DNA of 64,000 nucleotides, taken from Cheiracanthium punctorium. Its lineage: Eukaryota > Arthropoda > Arachnida > Araneae > Cheiracanthiidae. Below are positions 1 through 13,536 of this stretch, one piece after another. The stretch is taken from positions 10,001-74,000 of the forward strand of contig JAWZYV010000158.1 in the NCBI GenBank assembly GCA_038373885.1, written 5' to 3'. The notes beneath the pieces were generated by a model, which did not search any database, was not told the DNA's origin, and worked only from the letters and a program-made list of their open reading frames with translations. Both the position numbers and the translations under genes were made by a program. Positions within the stretch are counted from its first letter, which is position 1. Each line of letters begins with the position of its first letter.

Positions 1-590
1 AAAATAAAAATAAAATAAAAATAAAAAAAAAAACATAAAATAAACAATAAAAAAAAAATACAAAATAAAAAATAAAAAAGTCATCAAACACCATCCAAAC
101 ATCCAACAATCCCAATACAAACTACCCGTAATATCCGCCAAAAAACCATCATAAACCCCATAAACCCCCAATATATCCCCATACCTACATATAGATGGAT
201 AAAATAAACCACCCCTAATGGCCACATACATCACCCAATCTGAAAATCCGGCACCGCCGCCCAGGTACCACCTCCCCCCACGCCCAGCGCTCCCCCGCCG
301 CCGCACCCTATCGGTCTCCCCTCGAGATGCTAACCGCCCCAAAGAGCTCGCCGCAACAAGCCGCAGAAAGCCCCGATGCCAGAGTTATCCCAACACTTCC
401 ACCTGGAAAGCCAGACCTCGACAAATATACCCCCCACCCACAACAAACCCCTCCCCGACCACTATCACATAAATCCACCAGCCCGAATACAACCACACCA
501 GCCACCCCATCCAACATAAACAGTATAACACAAAAAACCGAAGACAAACATAAATATTAATGCACCCATAACACCAGTCATCTTACAAGA
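1..590. other. A-rich start and G-poor, C/A-rich skewed block
   Basis: The first ~80 bases are A-rich with scattered T, like the poly-A or simple-repeat tail of an element lying to the left. From there to about 590 the plus strand is very poor in G and T and rich in A and C. Short proline/threonine-rich frames exist at 218-472 and 327-560, but they overlap in two frames, share no recognisable motif and follow directly from the base skew. Strong strand skew next to an A-rich tract is common in LINE-type elements, so a decayed retroelement is possible. I do not call a gene. Confidence 0.4.
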
Positions 591-3467
591 AATACAATGC
601 ATCCAACAGCAGAGAAATCAAATTCATGTGATACATTCTATATACGATAGTAAATAAGGAACTTGTTAGTTATCCACAAGGCAAGATTAAGGACCACAAA
701 GCAAATTTTGGCAAGACGTAGTTATGACTGTTACACATGTTAATGGGGTCCTTTCATGTCGAGAAGAAGGACACCTCTGAATCAGCTGGTGTAGGTAAAA
801 CAATGTTAACCCGCCAATTTAATTGTATTGTTCCGCATTACGTTGTGGCAAAAAAAAAAATATTTTTAAATGATTTTTTTATCAGAGAAACCCTTATATC
901 TTGTAGATTTTGGTGTGAAATAAATGGGAAAAGTCATAACAGCAGCTAGTAAAACTTTTATATTGTAAATGAACCAGAAAGGTTTATATTGTAAATGAAG
1001 AAAAGGACATCGGCATTATCTGTGCTGTGATCATCGGTTGTTCCAAAGGATAAGTTTGTAACAGATGCTCGCTTTGAAAGGTTTCGTATGTATTTGTGTC
1101 TGTTCATGTAAGTGAATATGTATGTTTATGATGTTAAATAAATATGTTTACTTTCTTCCTGTCCAAATTAGATGGTTACTAGTAGAATTTTTTGATAAGT
1201 TATAATAGCTTTTCCGAGCTGTTGGCCATTAGGCTTAAAACGTAAACAAACATTGAATAAATGACATCCCCAGTAGAAGAATTTTCTGTATCAATCTGTA
1301 GCACCAGGATCAGAAACTAAAATTTATCTGTGACCTTAACGTTCCCTGAATAAACTACAATCAAAACTTGCTCATTGCAATAAAAACATGCAACCTTTTC
1401 GTACTGTGCAGCCATTTTACACAACTTGCATACACATCGGCAGTAGAGCACACATGAACGAAACACAAAAAACAGAATGATATTCTTTACTACGATACCT
1501 TGCTTGTATGGTCAAGGAGTCTTCGTGGGAATATGTCTCTGTTTTCTATTCGCCAGATCTTGAATATGTCTTTAATACTCTCCATGTTACATGACTTTCA
1601 CTGCATAATTTATCCACCCAAATCTAAAAGGAAATACAGTAATAAAACATTTGCATTTACATAGGCTACATAGTTATATATTTACTAGAAGTCAAAGCCC
1701 ATCGTGGTGTGGAGGCAATTACAATGGGTTCTAGAAAAGATGGTCTACACTCAATATATTCCATCTTTGTCACTTAAAAAAGAATAACTTCATATTCAAT
1801 TTTTATTATGGTACATACCGAAATCAAAACTGCATTTTCCTATAAACGCGCAAAAAGTTTTCACATTTGAAAGATTGTATTTTGCTAAGAAAATCCATTC
1901 TTACATGAATATTTCATGCAGAGGAAATCATTTTATTTGTCAAAAAGAGTTAACTTGGTAATCGAGAAAAACTATTGTAAACTAATTGGAATCGCAACTT
2001 TCCCTTCAAAGCCTGATGACCAGGACTTCAGTATGATGCCATTATCACTTGCAACACCTAATTTTTTCACACATATGATTAACTTCATTTTAACTCTCGG
2101 AAATAAAATAGAGATGAAAATAGTGAAAACTCGTTTGAAAATTAGGGAACAGGTGGATTTTCAGATTTTTAGAATCGTGCAGATTATTTTTATACATTAT
2201 TATGAAAAATTTCAAATGATACATAGATTTTATTACTTTGTCGTACAGAACTTTGTAATCTTTTTGGAGTGATGGTGGTAAGAGTTTTATCTTGGAGTGG
2301 TTGAACCAGAATTGTTCCAGTCAATGAGTCAGGTATCAACATAGCTGTATAGTAGGATGCTATTTTATTAATATGCCTTCATTATTATTTTTCAAATTTA
2401 AATTCATATGTGCACACATGCAAGATTCCACAGAAATGTAGAATAAGTCACCAATTTTTCAAATTCCAATACCAGATTTGTAACAACCCCCCCCTCTCGG
2501 CTACCTTTTGTCCAATCAGGGCCTGATTATAGAATAGGGCCATAAAACCCATGTCTACAAAAAAAAAAAAAAAAAAAAATCTTGGGCCTCAAAACTGCAA
2601 TACTTAATATCTAAAAAATATATAATTATTAAAAAATTCATGTTCTGGAAGAAAAAAAACTTTTAAAATTTGCCAGATTTATCTGTGAGTTTAAAATAAT
2701 CAGCAGCACCTACTGCCATGCCGCACTGTTCCTGTTACCAGATGCAGAAAAATTAATATTTTTAATTGTAAACACTTCCTGAATTTTTTTTGAATCCTTG
2801 GTGCAATTGCATAATTTTAATCTGTGTACCAAGTGAGACAGATTTTGTTTCTTTGATTTTGTTCTTGTTGATAAAACTCCTGTGTGTATAATACAGAATA
2901 AATAATGCCTAATTACATTTCTCATTATATATACAAAATTAACTAACATAATATTATGAAACATCTCATTACTTTTTTGAGACATGTGTAGAAGAATAGA
3001 TCAGATAGATATTTAAAAACAATAAAGTACAAAACTAATGGATGTATATATTTAATACTTACCTGTTATATATATAAATATATATTTATCAGCTTATTTT
3101 TTAAAGTTTTTTTTATTTATTTATTTAAAGAAAAACAAAACAATGTATGTAACTTATTTATTGCATCCTATTATTACAGAGCAGTTACTTTTAGTTTTAA
3201 AACATTCAAAAAATACCTGATACTTACAAATTTATTTAAATCAACCGAATTTTTTTTTAAAATGTAGTACATGTAAGTAGAAAAATACCAGTATATTTGT
3301 TTATATTCATTATTGAAAATGTTTATTTCAAAGACCATATAAGAATAAATACAATCAGAAATAAAAATAAAACACTTACCTCTGCGATCTGGTAATAAAA
3401 TTTACATTTCAATATGTGTCATCCTCTATATATTCATTATCACTATAATAAACTAACTACATTTTCA
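591..3467. other. AT-rich non-coding stretch
   Basis: I see no gene. There is a short duplication of a 15-base word (ttatattgtaaatga) near 957 and 983, a poly-A run at about 2560-2579 and AT microsatellite-like sequence near 3070. A short frame at 737-949 contains the letters GVGKT, a chance or decayed P-loop-like word with no supporting context. Confidence 0.5.
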
Positions 3468-3810
3468 CCGAACAGATGGCGCCAGCACCGTCCTTAAAGC
3501 TTTGTGCGGTTTCCGGTCTCTCGATCTCGCTGAGCATGCGCAGACGCGGTATTCGCGCGGGCGGTTGGGATCGGCGAAAATGCAAGCGCCGAGGGTTTGC
3601 ACATTATCTGGCGCAAAGCTACAGTCAAGGAACGACAGCCAAGACAGCCAACGGTCCAAAACCGCGAAACAGTACGGCATGGTTGCGATGCGGCGCGGCA
3701 GATATGAATCCACCTTAACTCGTTTTTAGCAGTGAACTAGATTGCGCACAAGGGGAGGAAACTTGTTGCCAGTGCACTTCCGGAGCAGACGACACGATAG
3801 TGGCAGAAAG
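3468..3810. promoter_or_regulatory. CpG-richer block with NRF-1-like word
   Basis: This block is clearly richer in G+C and CpG than its surroundings. It opens with a gatggcgccagc word and contains gagcatgcgcag near 3532-3543, which resembles the NRF-1 palindrome GCGCATGCGC. In an AT-rich animal genome such a block can be a promoter/first-exon region, but it can equally be the body of a GC-richer transposon. Frames on both strands (3465-3729) overlap each other and show no known domain. Confidence 0.3.
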
Positions 3811-5200
3811 ATGAAAACGTCGCTGCTTACGACTGCTATGCAACAGCATTAATTTACATTTAAATACAGAATTGATGATTCGTTCAGAACCAAATTCAAA
3901 GAAAAAACATATTGTTATGATATTTTGCTAGCTATTTTTAGTTTATTTTTGCTGTTAGATGGTCTAAAAATGTAACACATTAAAACAATCGATAAAATGT
4001 TTATTTTTGCACACAAGGAAAACAAAAACTTTTTCTGAACAAAGATGTGAACTGAAATTAAGTATCAATTGTGTATTGGAAGTACTAGGGTAAAAGACCG
4101 AGGTGTCATAGATCTCGTAAGAGAAAACTACGTTCATATCAAGGGGGGGGGGGGGATTGTGCTTCTTGTTACATTTTAAGAAAATCATAATATTGTGGCA
4201 TAGTTTGGATCTTTCTTTCCCTCGTAAATGTATTTCTAACGTTTTTGAGATTCAAATACGCCTTCTTCTACTTTTTTTTTTTTTTTTTTTTTTTTTTTCT
4301 TAAGCAAAAAGGCTATACTTAGGAAATTTTATCCCTTTTAAAGTGAGAGTCCAAAACGTGTTTTTTACACGTCCTTTATATCTTAAAAAGAAACCAATTT
4401 CCAAAAAGTTATAATGTTACATTCTAAAAATATTACAATGTAATAAACTTGGAACCCTAAATGTAAACATCAGTTTTCTAAAAATTGCCTTTCTAGAACA
4501 GTGCATTTTCGCTTATGTACATCCACAACTTTGTACAGGTAAAAACATGTTTAGCTAATATTAATATTTAGGATATTTTAAATACCCACCCCCCATTTTT
4601 TTTTCTGGGGTGCATGTTTTTTCACACATTTCTCATAACTAACATAGTAAATATAGATTATTTTAATACAGTTAATATATTTTCAATAGATTATTATTCT
4701 TTGTTTAAAATATACCAAGGCTCATTGTTTTGAATAAAAACATTATCCATTCTTTAATTTTACCATACTCTCGGCTAAATTTGAAGAAATATTTTTTCAA
4801 AAAGCTTGATGGGAGAAGATATGTGACAATGCATGCATTTATTTCATGCGTCTCCCTGTTTCCTACAGAGAAACACACACGTTTATTTCTCAGAATCCCA
4901 AATACACAAAAGTTCATTATTTTTACATCCTTTTTCTGACAAACATAGCTTAAAATTGTAATAGTAGGTAAATGATGATCTCATACCAAATTTTTGTTTA
5001 TCTGAAATATTTGTAAAGTTCATAGGAACAATATTTTATTGTAATTTCAATATCAAATTTGCAGTAAAGAAATAAAGCAGGGATAAATATCAGGAATAAA
5101 GTATTATTTTATGCTGGAATTCAAGCGAGATAATTCTCCACCAAGTTGAAGCCGTACTAAAATATTTTTAAAAATCTTGTTAACTCTCAATTTAATAACA
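3811..5200. other. AT-rich non-coding stretch with homopolymer runs
   Basis: No gene seen. The stretch holds a poly-G run near 4142-4155 and a long poly-T run near 4271-4298. The rest is AT-rich. Confidence 0.5.
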
Positions 5201-5379
5201 GCCCCGATAACACAAAGACAAACAACGGAAATCCGCTGGTTTCCTCATTCAGGATATTCATGCATCCACTGGATGATGCCGTCTGCTACGTAGCTGGACG
5301 TAGGATGTCCAGTGGGTATCACAATGTCACACTTATTTATGTCTACAGGATGTCCGATGGGACGCTGACAGGACCTTAC

Positions 5380-5700
5380 ACCGGATGTTTACAGGTCAAT
5401 TTGATACGATAGACGGCCTGCAAATGTCCGATAGGACTATCGCAGGACCTTTATAGAACATTGCCAGTTTAATCACTGGATGTTTACAGGCCCAGTTTGA
5501 TGCGATAGACGGCTTGCAAATGTCCGATAGGACTATCGCAGGACCTTTATAGAACATTGCCAGTTTAATCACTGGATGTTTACAGGTCCAGTTTGATACG
5601 ATAGACGGCTTGCAAATGTCCGATAGGACTATCGCAGGACCTTTATAGAACATCACCAGTTTCATCACTGGATGTTTACAGGCCTACAATTTGATCTAAC
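5380..5700. repeat. 96-bp tandem array, 3 good copies plus divergent flanking copies
   Basis: The word ttgatacgat (or ttgatgcgat) recurs at 5401, 5497 and 5593, and a diverged ttgatctaac at 5691, giving spacings of 96, 96 and 98 bases. Each unit holds gtccgataggactatcgcag, itself a near palindrome. Because 96 is divisible by three, a minus-strand frame (5668-5396) stays open and shows a 32-residue repeat. I take the frame as a by-product of the period, not as a gene. Diverged copies continue on both sides (about 5280-5395 and 5700-5800). Confidence 0.85.
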
Positions 5701-5799
5701 AGATGATCTACAAATATCCCTCTGGATATTTGCAGGGCCCTTATTTAACTCTCAAAAATAACTATTGGGTGTTTATAACCTTTACACTGTAGATATCCC

Positions 5800-8700
5800 A
5801 TTAGAAATTTATAGAATCAATTTACTGCATTTATTACATTTAATTTTGCTATTAATGTGGTAAGTAAAATACTGCCACATTAGCAGCATAATTAAATATC
5901 TTATAAATAGTGTAAATTGATTTTTTAATGTCCAATGGGATATCAACAGTATAAAGTTTTAAACATCCAATAATTATTTTTGGCAACACTCTATAAAAGT
6001 CCAATTTCCCAGCAGGATATTTGTAGCTCAACTATTGGTATTTAGTTACTAAAAATTGTTTAAGTATACTTTACTTTGATATACTACAGCTTACTGAAGA
6101 AATGAGAAAATTTTTGTAGTCTAAAAAAAGCACACACTTTCTTAGTACATAAATGTTTAGTTGTGAATTTCAGTTTGAAATTAATAACCTTCAAATTCAC
6201 TAGTTCCTTGCTTTTCATGTTATTAAAAATAAAGCTTAAATTGTTTTTTCTTTGGTAGGGCTAATTTAAGAAATGCTTGTGTAACTTACACAAAATTTAA
6301 AATAAAGCAAAATGCTGACCTAAAGCAAATTTAATTACTTTAGGAGAGGTTAATTTATATAAATTACACATAAAAAAAGCTTAATGCAAAAATTTTGTAA
6401 ACAATATAATTTAAATACTAATCAGTGATTTCAGCTGCTGTATAAAATTTTTCATAAAGGCTAATAAGTTAATTACTAGAATAAGCAAATCTGGATAACT
6501 AATTAACGTTGTAAAAATAAAACAATATTTCAATTAAAAACAGTCCTTGTGAATTAGAAATTACAAGAGTATAGAAACGTTAAATTTGAAAAAGAGTCAA
6601 GTTGCAATTTTGTACGACAGAGGAAGAACAACTGAAATATACTCCTTTTCCTACTCTGAATTCTAAGAGAATTGGGCATTAAAATAAATCAGACAATTTA
6701 TGAAGAAAGAAAAAAAAAATCAAGAATGGCTTTAAAGAAAAGAAAAATCAGACGTACCTTTTGCTCAAGTTAATAGAAATGCCTGAAAATAATTAGCATA
6801 AGAACAACGAAATTTTTTGAAACTCATTTATTTATTGTTCGTCATTTATTTTTACATATATATTATTCTCTCTTTGGCATGACACAATGACGTTTTTACA
6901 TATTTAATATTTGAACATGTTTGTGATGGGTATTCTTTACAAAATAAGTCATGACACCATGGCAGAGTATGGAATTCTTCTCCAACTAGGTTTAACACAC
7001 CTATTCAGTCAGTCATCACACACAGCACCTGAAAAAATGGTTAAAAATGCTGTTAATATATCTATAAATAAACAACTAGCATTTAATGCACATATGCTTT
7101 TGGCTGAATGATTTGAAACAGGTATTTTATTTTACATTTTATTATGCTTACAGCCAGATCTTATCAAGAATCATCAATTCAACAGTTTGGTAAAACACAC
7201 ATTTGCTGCGATTTTATGAGGAAGTCTTTATTTTGCGAAGAGAAGAAAAGATTATTTAAGAGAAAAGTTCAAAAGTTTTTTTTTTTTTTTTGAGACAATT
7301 AACTTCTAAAAATAAATAGCTCTTATGAAAGATAATTTTTAAATAACTGAAAGGTGAGTGTGAGTCCTAAATATATACTTGCTTTTTAATTGCAGATCTT
7401 TAAAAAGTATGTTCCAAACTATAAAGCTAACTTTGAACATGCATGACATGCATCTCCCATCTTTGGTACACATACCGCCCTTTCCTGCACAATTCCTAAT
7501 ACTAGACCTATCCACTTAGTATTTTCCCTAGGATAACCTTTAAATGACAAAGGTTAAAATAAACATTTGATTCTAAGAATGCCCCAGTGAAAGAAATTCC
7601 ATCAGAATTAGCACAATATTGTGCATGAGAAGGCTTTTTAGGAAATTTTGTGTAATGAAGTCTGCTGGGTGTACTGCATTATGGGGGAAAGACATGAATT
7701 CGACAAAAAGTGCATTAAAAATAGCAAGTATGCCTGTAACAACTGCAGCTAAAGTTCCTATGGACATTTGCAAAAAGCTCCTCATCCCCAAGGAAAAAAA
7801 AAACGGCTAATTGATCAATAAAAGAAAAAAAAAATGTGGGAAATCAGCACATTTGGGCCCACAATTTTAAACTCTTAAAGGATAAAAATAAAAGTTAGTA
7901 CAATTTCAAAAGGTTCACGAAATGGAACATGTTTCTAATAAAGCATTTTGTCTTTTGAAAATGAAAAATGATTAGATTTTATTTGAAGATACGAGTTTTA
8001 GGGAAATGATAAAAAATAAAATTTAGCTTTCTTTTGGATGATTTGTTCAAATTTAAGGATATCCAATTACAAGTTTCCATATGAAAAACTCTCTTTCATA
8101 ACTTTCAAGAGAAAATTCTCCTTGTCAAGAATATTCTTCAAAAGATTACTGGAATTTAACAACACTAATTATTCATAAATATTATTAATCTAATTTTGTA
8201 AACAGATTTTTTTATACACTAAATCCCCCCCCCCCCAAAAAAAAATGTGGTTCATTTTCACGCTGAAAATTTTACAAGTTTGGGTACTTTCTGGTAACAA
8301 CAAAAGGTTACAATCTGTTGTGGTTTCTCATTCTCAATGATGGATCAATTCAAGATAAGCAGAACCAGCGAAAATACTGTAGATTTTCATTTTGGCTAGA
8401 AAGAAGCCTATCAAATTAATTAGTAACTTAGTTCAAACGTGCTAAAACTTACCTACAATTAAGGTCCATAATAATTAATGAATTAAGTCTCTTTTTTTTT
8501 CCTTTGAATCATAAAGCAACTGTGTTCTTCAGCCAATTTCTCACCAGAATTCTCCAAGACTTCAATTTTAACCCCTTTAATGTAAAACAATAAAGTATTA
8601 CAATTAAAGTTTATAAATACAAATTGCATGTTACTCATCCACATTAATGTATTAGTATGTGAATAAAATTATCTCATTACTAAAAACTGAAATTGCATCA

Positions 8701-11690
8701 AATGTTAATGATAGGTTATTCGCACATCTAAAATATGTAAAACAAATGTAAATTGATATTTTTAGTTTGCAACTTTCATCAACTTAATTAGAATAGTGAG
8801 AATTTTATTTTCCATTTGTTGAGAGGTTAGGTAATCAGAAGGAATTTAACTAGTTTAAACTTTCAATTTTGAGAAGTCATGCTGTTTAAAAATCAAAGTA
8901 CTTAGAAATATAAAACAAAATTATTTTTTAACACTCTGTATGAGTTGATAAATTTATATATATATATAATCAGGAGTTGATTATTATCAAAGTCGAAATG
9001 CCGCACTCAGTAAGTTAAAATAACATATTTATAGTCCAATTACATAAAATAAAAGCTTCTGCAAGATTTTAAAGGAAAGGATCCAAAATTTTGAATCATT
9101 CAAGCTTCATTTGCTGCAAAATCCTTAACAAAATTTAAACACGGCATATAAATATATGACACATATATTGTAACTGAATGTATTATACACTTTTCTGGGA
9201 AAATTTATGTGAATTTTTGTCAAAGTTTTCCTTGTTAAAACAGTTTACAAAACAAATTAAAATACAGTGCAAAATACTGAAGATCATTTTAATTCAACTA
9301 TATTTTTTGTGAAGGGCCAGTTTAATTGATTCCCCCCCCCCTCCCTAAGGATGCTTTATTCAAATGTAATTTTGTGAAGGAGCCACAAAAAAGACAAATT
9401 TTGTCTGCATACATCCTCAATAAACTCTGATGATTTTGCATTTCCATAATTTACATTATTTTACCTAAGTATTACCAGACTGAAAGCAGAAACAAAAGAA
9501 AACCTGTTTCGCGAACAAACAATACCTCTTTAAATGCTAGACTACATTTGATTATCCCATCCCTATAAATCAATTGAGAGTTCTGAAAATTTCTAAAAGA
9601 ACTAACTGTGTAATAAACACAGAATTACACTGCAAAATTTTCTGAAGTGCAACAGCATAATCAGATGAAAAAGGAACTTTAAAAAAAAATTTCAATGTCA
9701 TTTTGTTTTCAAATTATCATAAAAGGTACCTATTTTCAAGAACATGCTTAGAGATCTTGTTTTTGATAGTTGAAAGTATATGTAGCATTAAAAGTATTGC
9801 ATCAAAACATTTCTCTAAAGTCATCTTATTCTCATACATGTCAGTGGAGATGGTGATTACACTTAATTTAAGGGATGATAAACATGACTATTAAAATCAT
9901 TATAATTTATTCTCTGACTACGTACAACCATTACAATAATTAATAAATTAACAATATAAATTGAAAAAGTAATCACTGGCTCACTCAGGGTTTTAGTTTG
10001 GGGGGGGGGGTAGGCTACAAATTCTGCTGAACTCTGTTATAGTGACCTCGATTATATAGTTATAACTCCCTTATAATGTCAAAATATTCTGTGCCACTTG
10101 ACTTGCCCATAGAACAACATGCATATGAGCAATGCTATTGACAAATTATAATCAGATCTTTTCAGTATCGTTGAAAACGAGTTTAACTGCCTTTGTATAG
10201 TAACTGCAAGTATTTATTCACAAACTAACTTTATAAAATGTTCTTTAGAAATAATTTAAAGACAATTTTTAAAAAGAAAAATTTAATTCATTAGGGACGA
10301 TTTTCAATGCTTTTTACTTCTAACACTCCCCCTCTATGGGGACTTGAGCCCCCATAGCCCCCTCCGTGGGTGCCCCTATAAAAGCAACATTTGCCAGGCT
10401 GTAGTTTAAAGAAACACAAAACCTGATGCATGGTTTTGGTAAACAAAATTAATTGTGCGAGGGATTCAAAAAATTGAAAATGATTATAAACTGCAGTACA
10501 CACTGAAATGAATGGAAAAAACTTTGCTTCTTACGAAACTTCCATAAAAATTTTGTTAACATGGAAATGCAGAAGAAAAGTTTTCAAAGTGTCACATCAC
10601 ATTTCACAAAACTTTAAACTAATTCACAAGCTAAGAATTTTTGTAGTATTACAATTAAAAGATTTTTTGTTTATTACAGTGTGTAGTACATATTTTGAAG
10701 AGAGACTAAAATTTTTAAGGCCCTATGTTTATTTGTATATATGTACCAAAATCACATTTTTATACACCACTATCTTAATACTACTATAAGAAAACTCACT
10801 CCAGGATAACTTATAATGTAAGCTGAACTAAATATTTTCAATGCTCAAATTAATATAATTAAAATACAAATTAGTTTACTTATAAAACCAAAATTAAAAC
10901 TGTTCAGATAACAAACATAAAAACTTCGTTAATTTAAAAACCATAGCATAGCAAACTTGATAAATTAAAATAATCAGAAAGGCTGATATTTTTTATGTAA
11001 ATTTTGTTTTGTTGTAATGAACACATTCAACAATTAAAAACACAATTGTTTGTTGCATTTCTCAAATGCTATATCTGAGCACATAAATCCAGCAATATCC
11101 CATCAAAATTAATTGAAAACTTTGTGAAATAACACAAAGAAGGGTACTATGCAAAACGATATTTTCAGGTAGTGTAAAAAGTTAATCTTTCGTCACAGTA
11201 GCAAAAATAAATAAATAATTAACAACAGGAGCAATTTAGTTAAGCATTTTCCCGCAAAATAAATCTGAATTCTTTCTATCTAATATGTAACATGTTATTT
11301 TTAGCCTTTTTTTTTAATGTAGAAAACTTAACCATTTAAAATATCGAGATTGACACCTATAAAAAGGCAATTTCAAAACAAATATGGATAGTCAACAACT
11401 CGACTTGCAAAATCACAAATTTTTTAAATCTTTGTAGTAGTACAAATTTTTTACTATTTATTTACTCTTTTCCGGCTGAAAATACTAATTACTAGGCATT
11501 GAATAAAGCAACGTTTGCAAGCACACACACATACCACGTGAAGGAAACCAAACAATCATAAGTTTTTCAACTCTTAAAAGAAGTTTTTCTTAATAATTCT
11601 TTTACAATAAGTAATACACGTACGTATGCATTTAAAAACTTACTTTATCTACATGAAGGTATGAAGTTCAAATACAGGTATTGTAGTTTA
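5800..11690. other. Long AT-rich stretch without recognisable genes
   Basis: Six kilobases of AT-rich sequence with C or G homopolymer runs (about 8224, 9332 and 10001), TA microsatellites (about 8958) and a small GC-richer patch with cccccatagccccctccgtg near 10350. Short frames show no domain. A fragment near 9311-9340 (gggccagtttaattga) resembles the 32-bp repeat at 22431-22520. Confidence 0.5.
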
Positions 11691-11970
11691 TTAACTTCGC
11701 AAGCCACTCGCCACACTTGCACAGATTTTCGCGCTCAACAAAATGGCTACTGTCTTCCGATCACTTCCGATTCCGAAAGTTCTGATAACTGCGCATGCTC
11801 GTCTAAAAGTGACATCGGCAGGCATCCGTCGGATTCTCTGACTGGATCTCTAGCATCTGTCAGATACAGTAGCCAGTGGATTTCTATAGACGCCTACAGT
11901 ATGATATGACGGCTGCAGGATCTAAATGATATTTGTAGGATATCCAACGGATGTAACTGGTTATCTGGGA
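11690..11970. promoter_or_regulatory. CpG-richer block with NRF-1-like word at right edge of the possible large element
   Basis: This block is GC-richer than its surroundings and holds ctgcgcatgctcg near 11789, an NRF-1-like palindrome in inverted orientation relative to the word at about 3532. An ATG in good context (caaaatggct, about 11742) opens a frame of only about 32 codons with no known motif. The right half is the ggatatccaacggatg-containing edge described for the large element. Confidence 0.25.
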
Positions 11971-13190
11971 GTACATGTTCGAAGAAGGCTTACTATGTAT
12001 AGCATATTTTTAGGTATTCTTCCTGATACTTTAAAAAAAATCAAAGCTAAAAACTAAAATACGAAAGCAACATTAACAAATTCCAATGTCAAAACTCTGG
12101 AAAGAATGAAAGAATGAGTGGGATGACAAAATTATGGATTGCCTCAGGTGCCAATAACCATTTCAATATGTACTCAAGAGTCCGCAGTCTAACATTTTAC
12201 TTCATTTGCTTATTGTACATTAAAATACATTGTTAAAGATGTTTGTTTAATTCAATCCTAAAAAATATCAACGACACTTTTATAATTTTGAAAAGCATGG
12301 TGGCTACAAGAATTAAGAAAAAAATATCCTTGATAATTCAGGTTTTATAAAAAAAAAATTTCCCCAATTGTATATATACTTGAAAACAATTTTTGCTGAT
12401 GCAAATTATGGGATTTGGAACTGTGGATTTGATACAACACTACAGAGCTGATATGCTTATTTCAAAAAAAAAAAAAAAAAGTTAAAATACTTACCATAAA
12501 ACACTAACTTAATAAAGCTTACTTAAACAAAAGTATAAAGAAACATAAATTAAGACTTAAACAAACAATCACGTTGAACTAAAAAAAAATGAATTTAATA
12601 TTAAAACTAGTAATTTTAAAAGTCGTTAAAAAATGCTCAAATGTGGAAAATCTAGTTACAATAAATAAGATAAATTCAATATCCCCAATTCAAGAGTTAT
12701 TTTTGAAAAATGATAGAAAAATTAATCATTTCCTGTAAAATATGATTAATAATTATTCGTAAAAAGTAAATTACGATGCTTTATTTATCTCATTTTTTAT
12801 AGTTTAAGTGCCAAGTATACAATTTAAAAATAAGTAGATATATATATATATATCGTACGGTCAAATGTTTTAGGATTATATTTATATAGAAACATGAATT
12901 AAGCAATGTCTACTTTAATTCAAGAAGGATGTGCAATATCTCCTTCAATTACTTTACAAAGTGAACGAAAAGCATAGGTAAATAGGAAATTTAAAAATAC
13001 TACTGTTATTGAACATCAATTGGTATTTGATTTTCAATACCACCAATTTCAAGCATTTATTAGTGAAAAAATATTCCAGATCCTTTCCTAAACCTGTTGG
13101 TGCAATTATACGCACAGCACGACTTGGGCATGATAATGCTTAAAGTAAATTAAAAATAAATAAATAAATAAGATGCTGGACTAGTGGCGA
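11971..13190. other. AT-rich non-coding stretch
   Basis: No gene seen. It contains poly-A near 12464-12480, a TA dinucleotide run near 12838-12853 and short TAAA repeats just before 13170. Confidence 0.5.
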
Positions 13191-13485
13191 AAATAACCAT
13201 AAACCATGATCAAGACACTTCTTTCTGCCACTATCATGGGCGATGCCACGGAAGATATTGGCCATGGCAGGACCATGGAGTTACAGTCCATGGACAGGTT
13301 ATCACTACGTCACACCTTAGCAACCAGCTTTTTTTTGGTCAAACCCACAGAGGAAAGTGGAGGGAGCAACCGACGCACATGGCGTTTCCAGAAACTTTCC
13401 GCCGCGGAACTATTTTCTTTTGATTGGAGCCCAGGAGATTAGCGGGAAGCCCTTGTTATTGTATGGTGATAGAGCTTTGTTTTAC
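13191..13485. promoter_or_regulatory. GC-richer block, possible promoter of the THAP exon split by a transposon
   Basis: This block is GC-richer, with repeated ccatgg words (13262, 13274 and 13288) and ccgccgcgga near 13400. It ends exactly where the 6.7-kb Harbinger-like element begins. On the far side of that element, 24 bases after its end, lies the start codon of a THAP-type exon. If the element is removed, the block abuts the exon and would be its upstream region. That is inference; no transcription evidence is available. Confidence 0.3.
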
Positions 13486-13510
13486 TAACGGGCAGATTCA
13501 GATGTAACAC

Positions 13511-13536
13511 TTACGCCCGAAATCGGGCGTAACTTT
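13511..13536. repeat. Hairpin near left end of the Harbinger-like element
   Basis: The arms acttacgcccg and cgggcgtaact are near-perfect inverted repeats separated by a few bases. A comparable hairpin (aagatccg…cggatctt) lies inside the right end near 20142-20163. Confidence 0.7.

Larger units (their letters stand above)
5202..11969. mobile_element. Possible large DNA element with loosely inverted ends
   Basis: The left edge (gccccgataacacaaag, about 5201) resembles the reverse complement of the right edge (…ctggttatctgggag, ending about 11969). Both edges are followed inward by sequence rich in words such as ggatgtcc, ggatatcc and aaatatcc in CpG-richer surroundings, including the 96-bp array at 5397-5690. 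The interior (5.8-11.6 kb) is AT-rich with no recognisable transposase. No clear target duplication was found, so this rests on end similarity alone. The two edges could be separate insertions. Confidence 0.3.

Noticed and set aside
218..560. Proline/threonine-rich overlapping frames
   Set aside because: They exist in two frames at once and follow from the AC-rich skew; no domain or start context supports them.
737..949. Short frame with GVGKT, looking like an ATPase P-loop
   Set aside because: Only one motif, no glycine-rich lead-in or downstream helicase motifs, and the frame ends within 70 codons in AT-rich sequence.
3465..3729. Frames on both strands in the CpG-richer block
   Set aside because: Mutually overlapping and lacking any recognisable domain; openness is expected in GC-richer sequence poor in stop codons.
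5396..5668. Minus-strand repeat protein
   Set aside because: Its openness is explained by the 96-bp period. The array resembles subterminal transposon repeats and no gene context is visible.
11742..11840. ATG in good context within the GC-richer block
   Set aside because: About 32 codons, no motif, no donor site that extends it convincingly.
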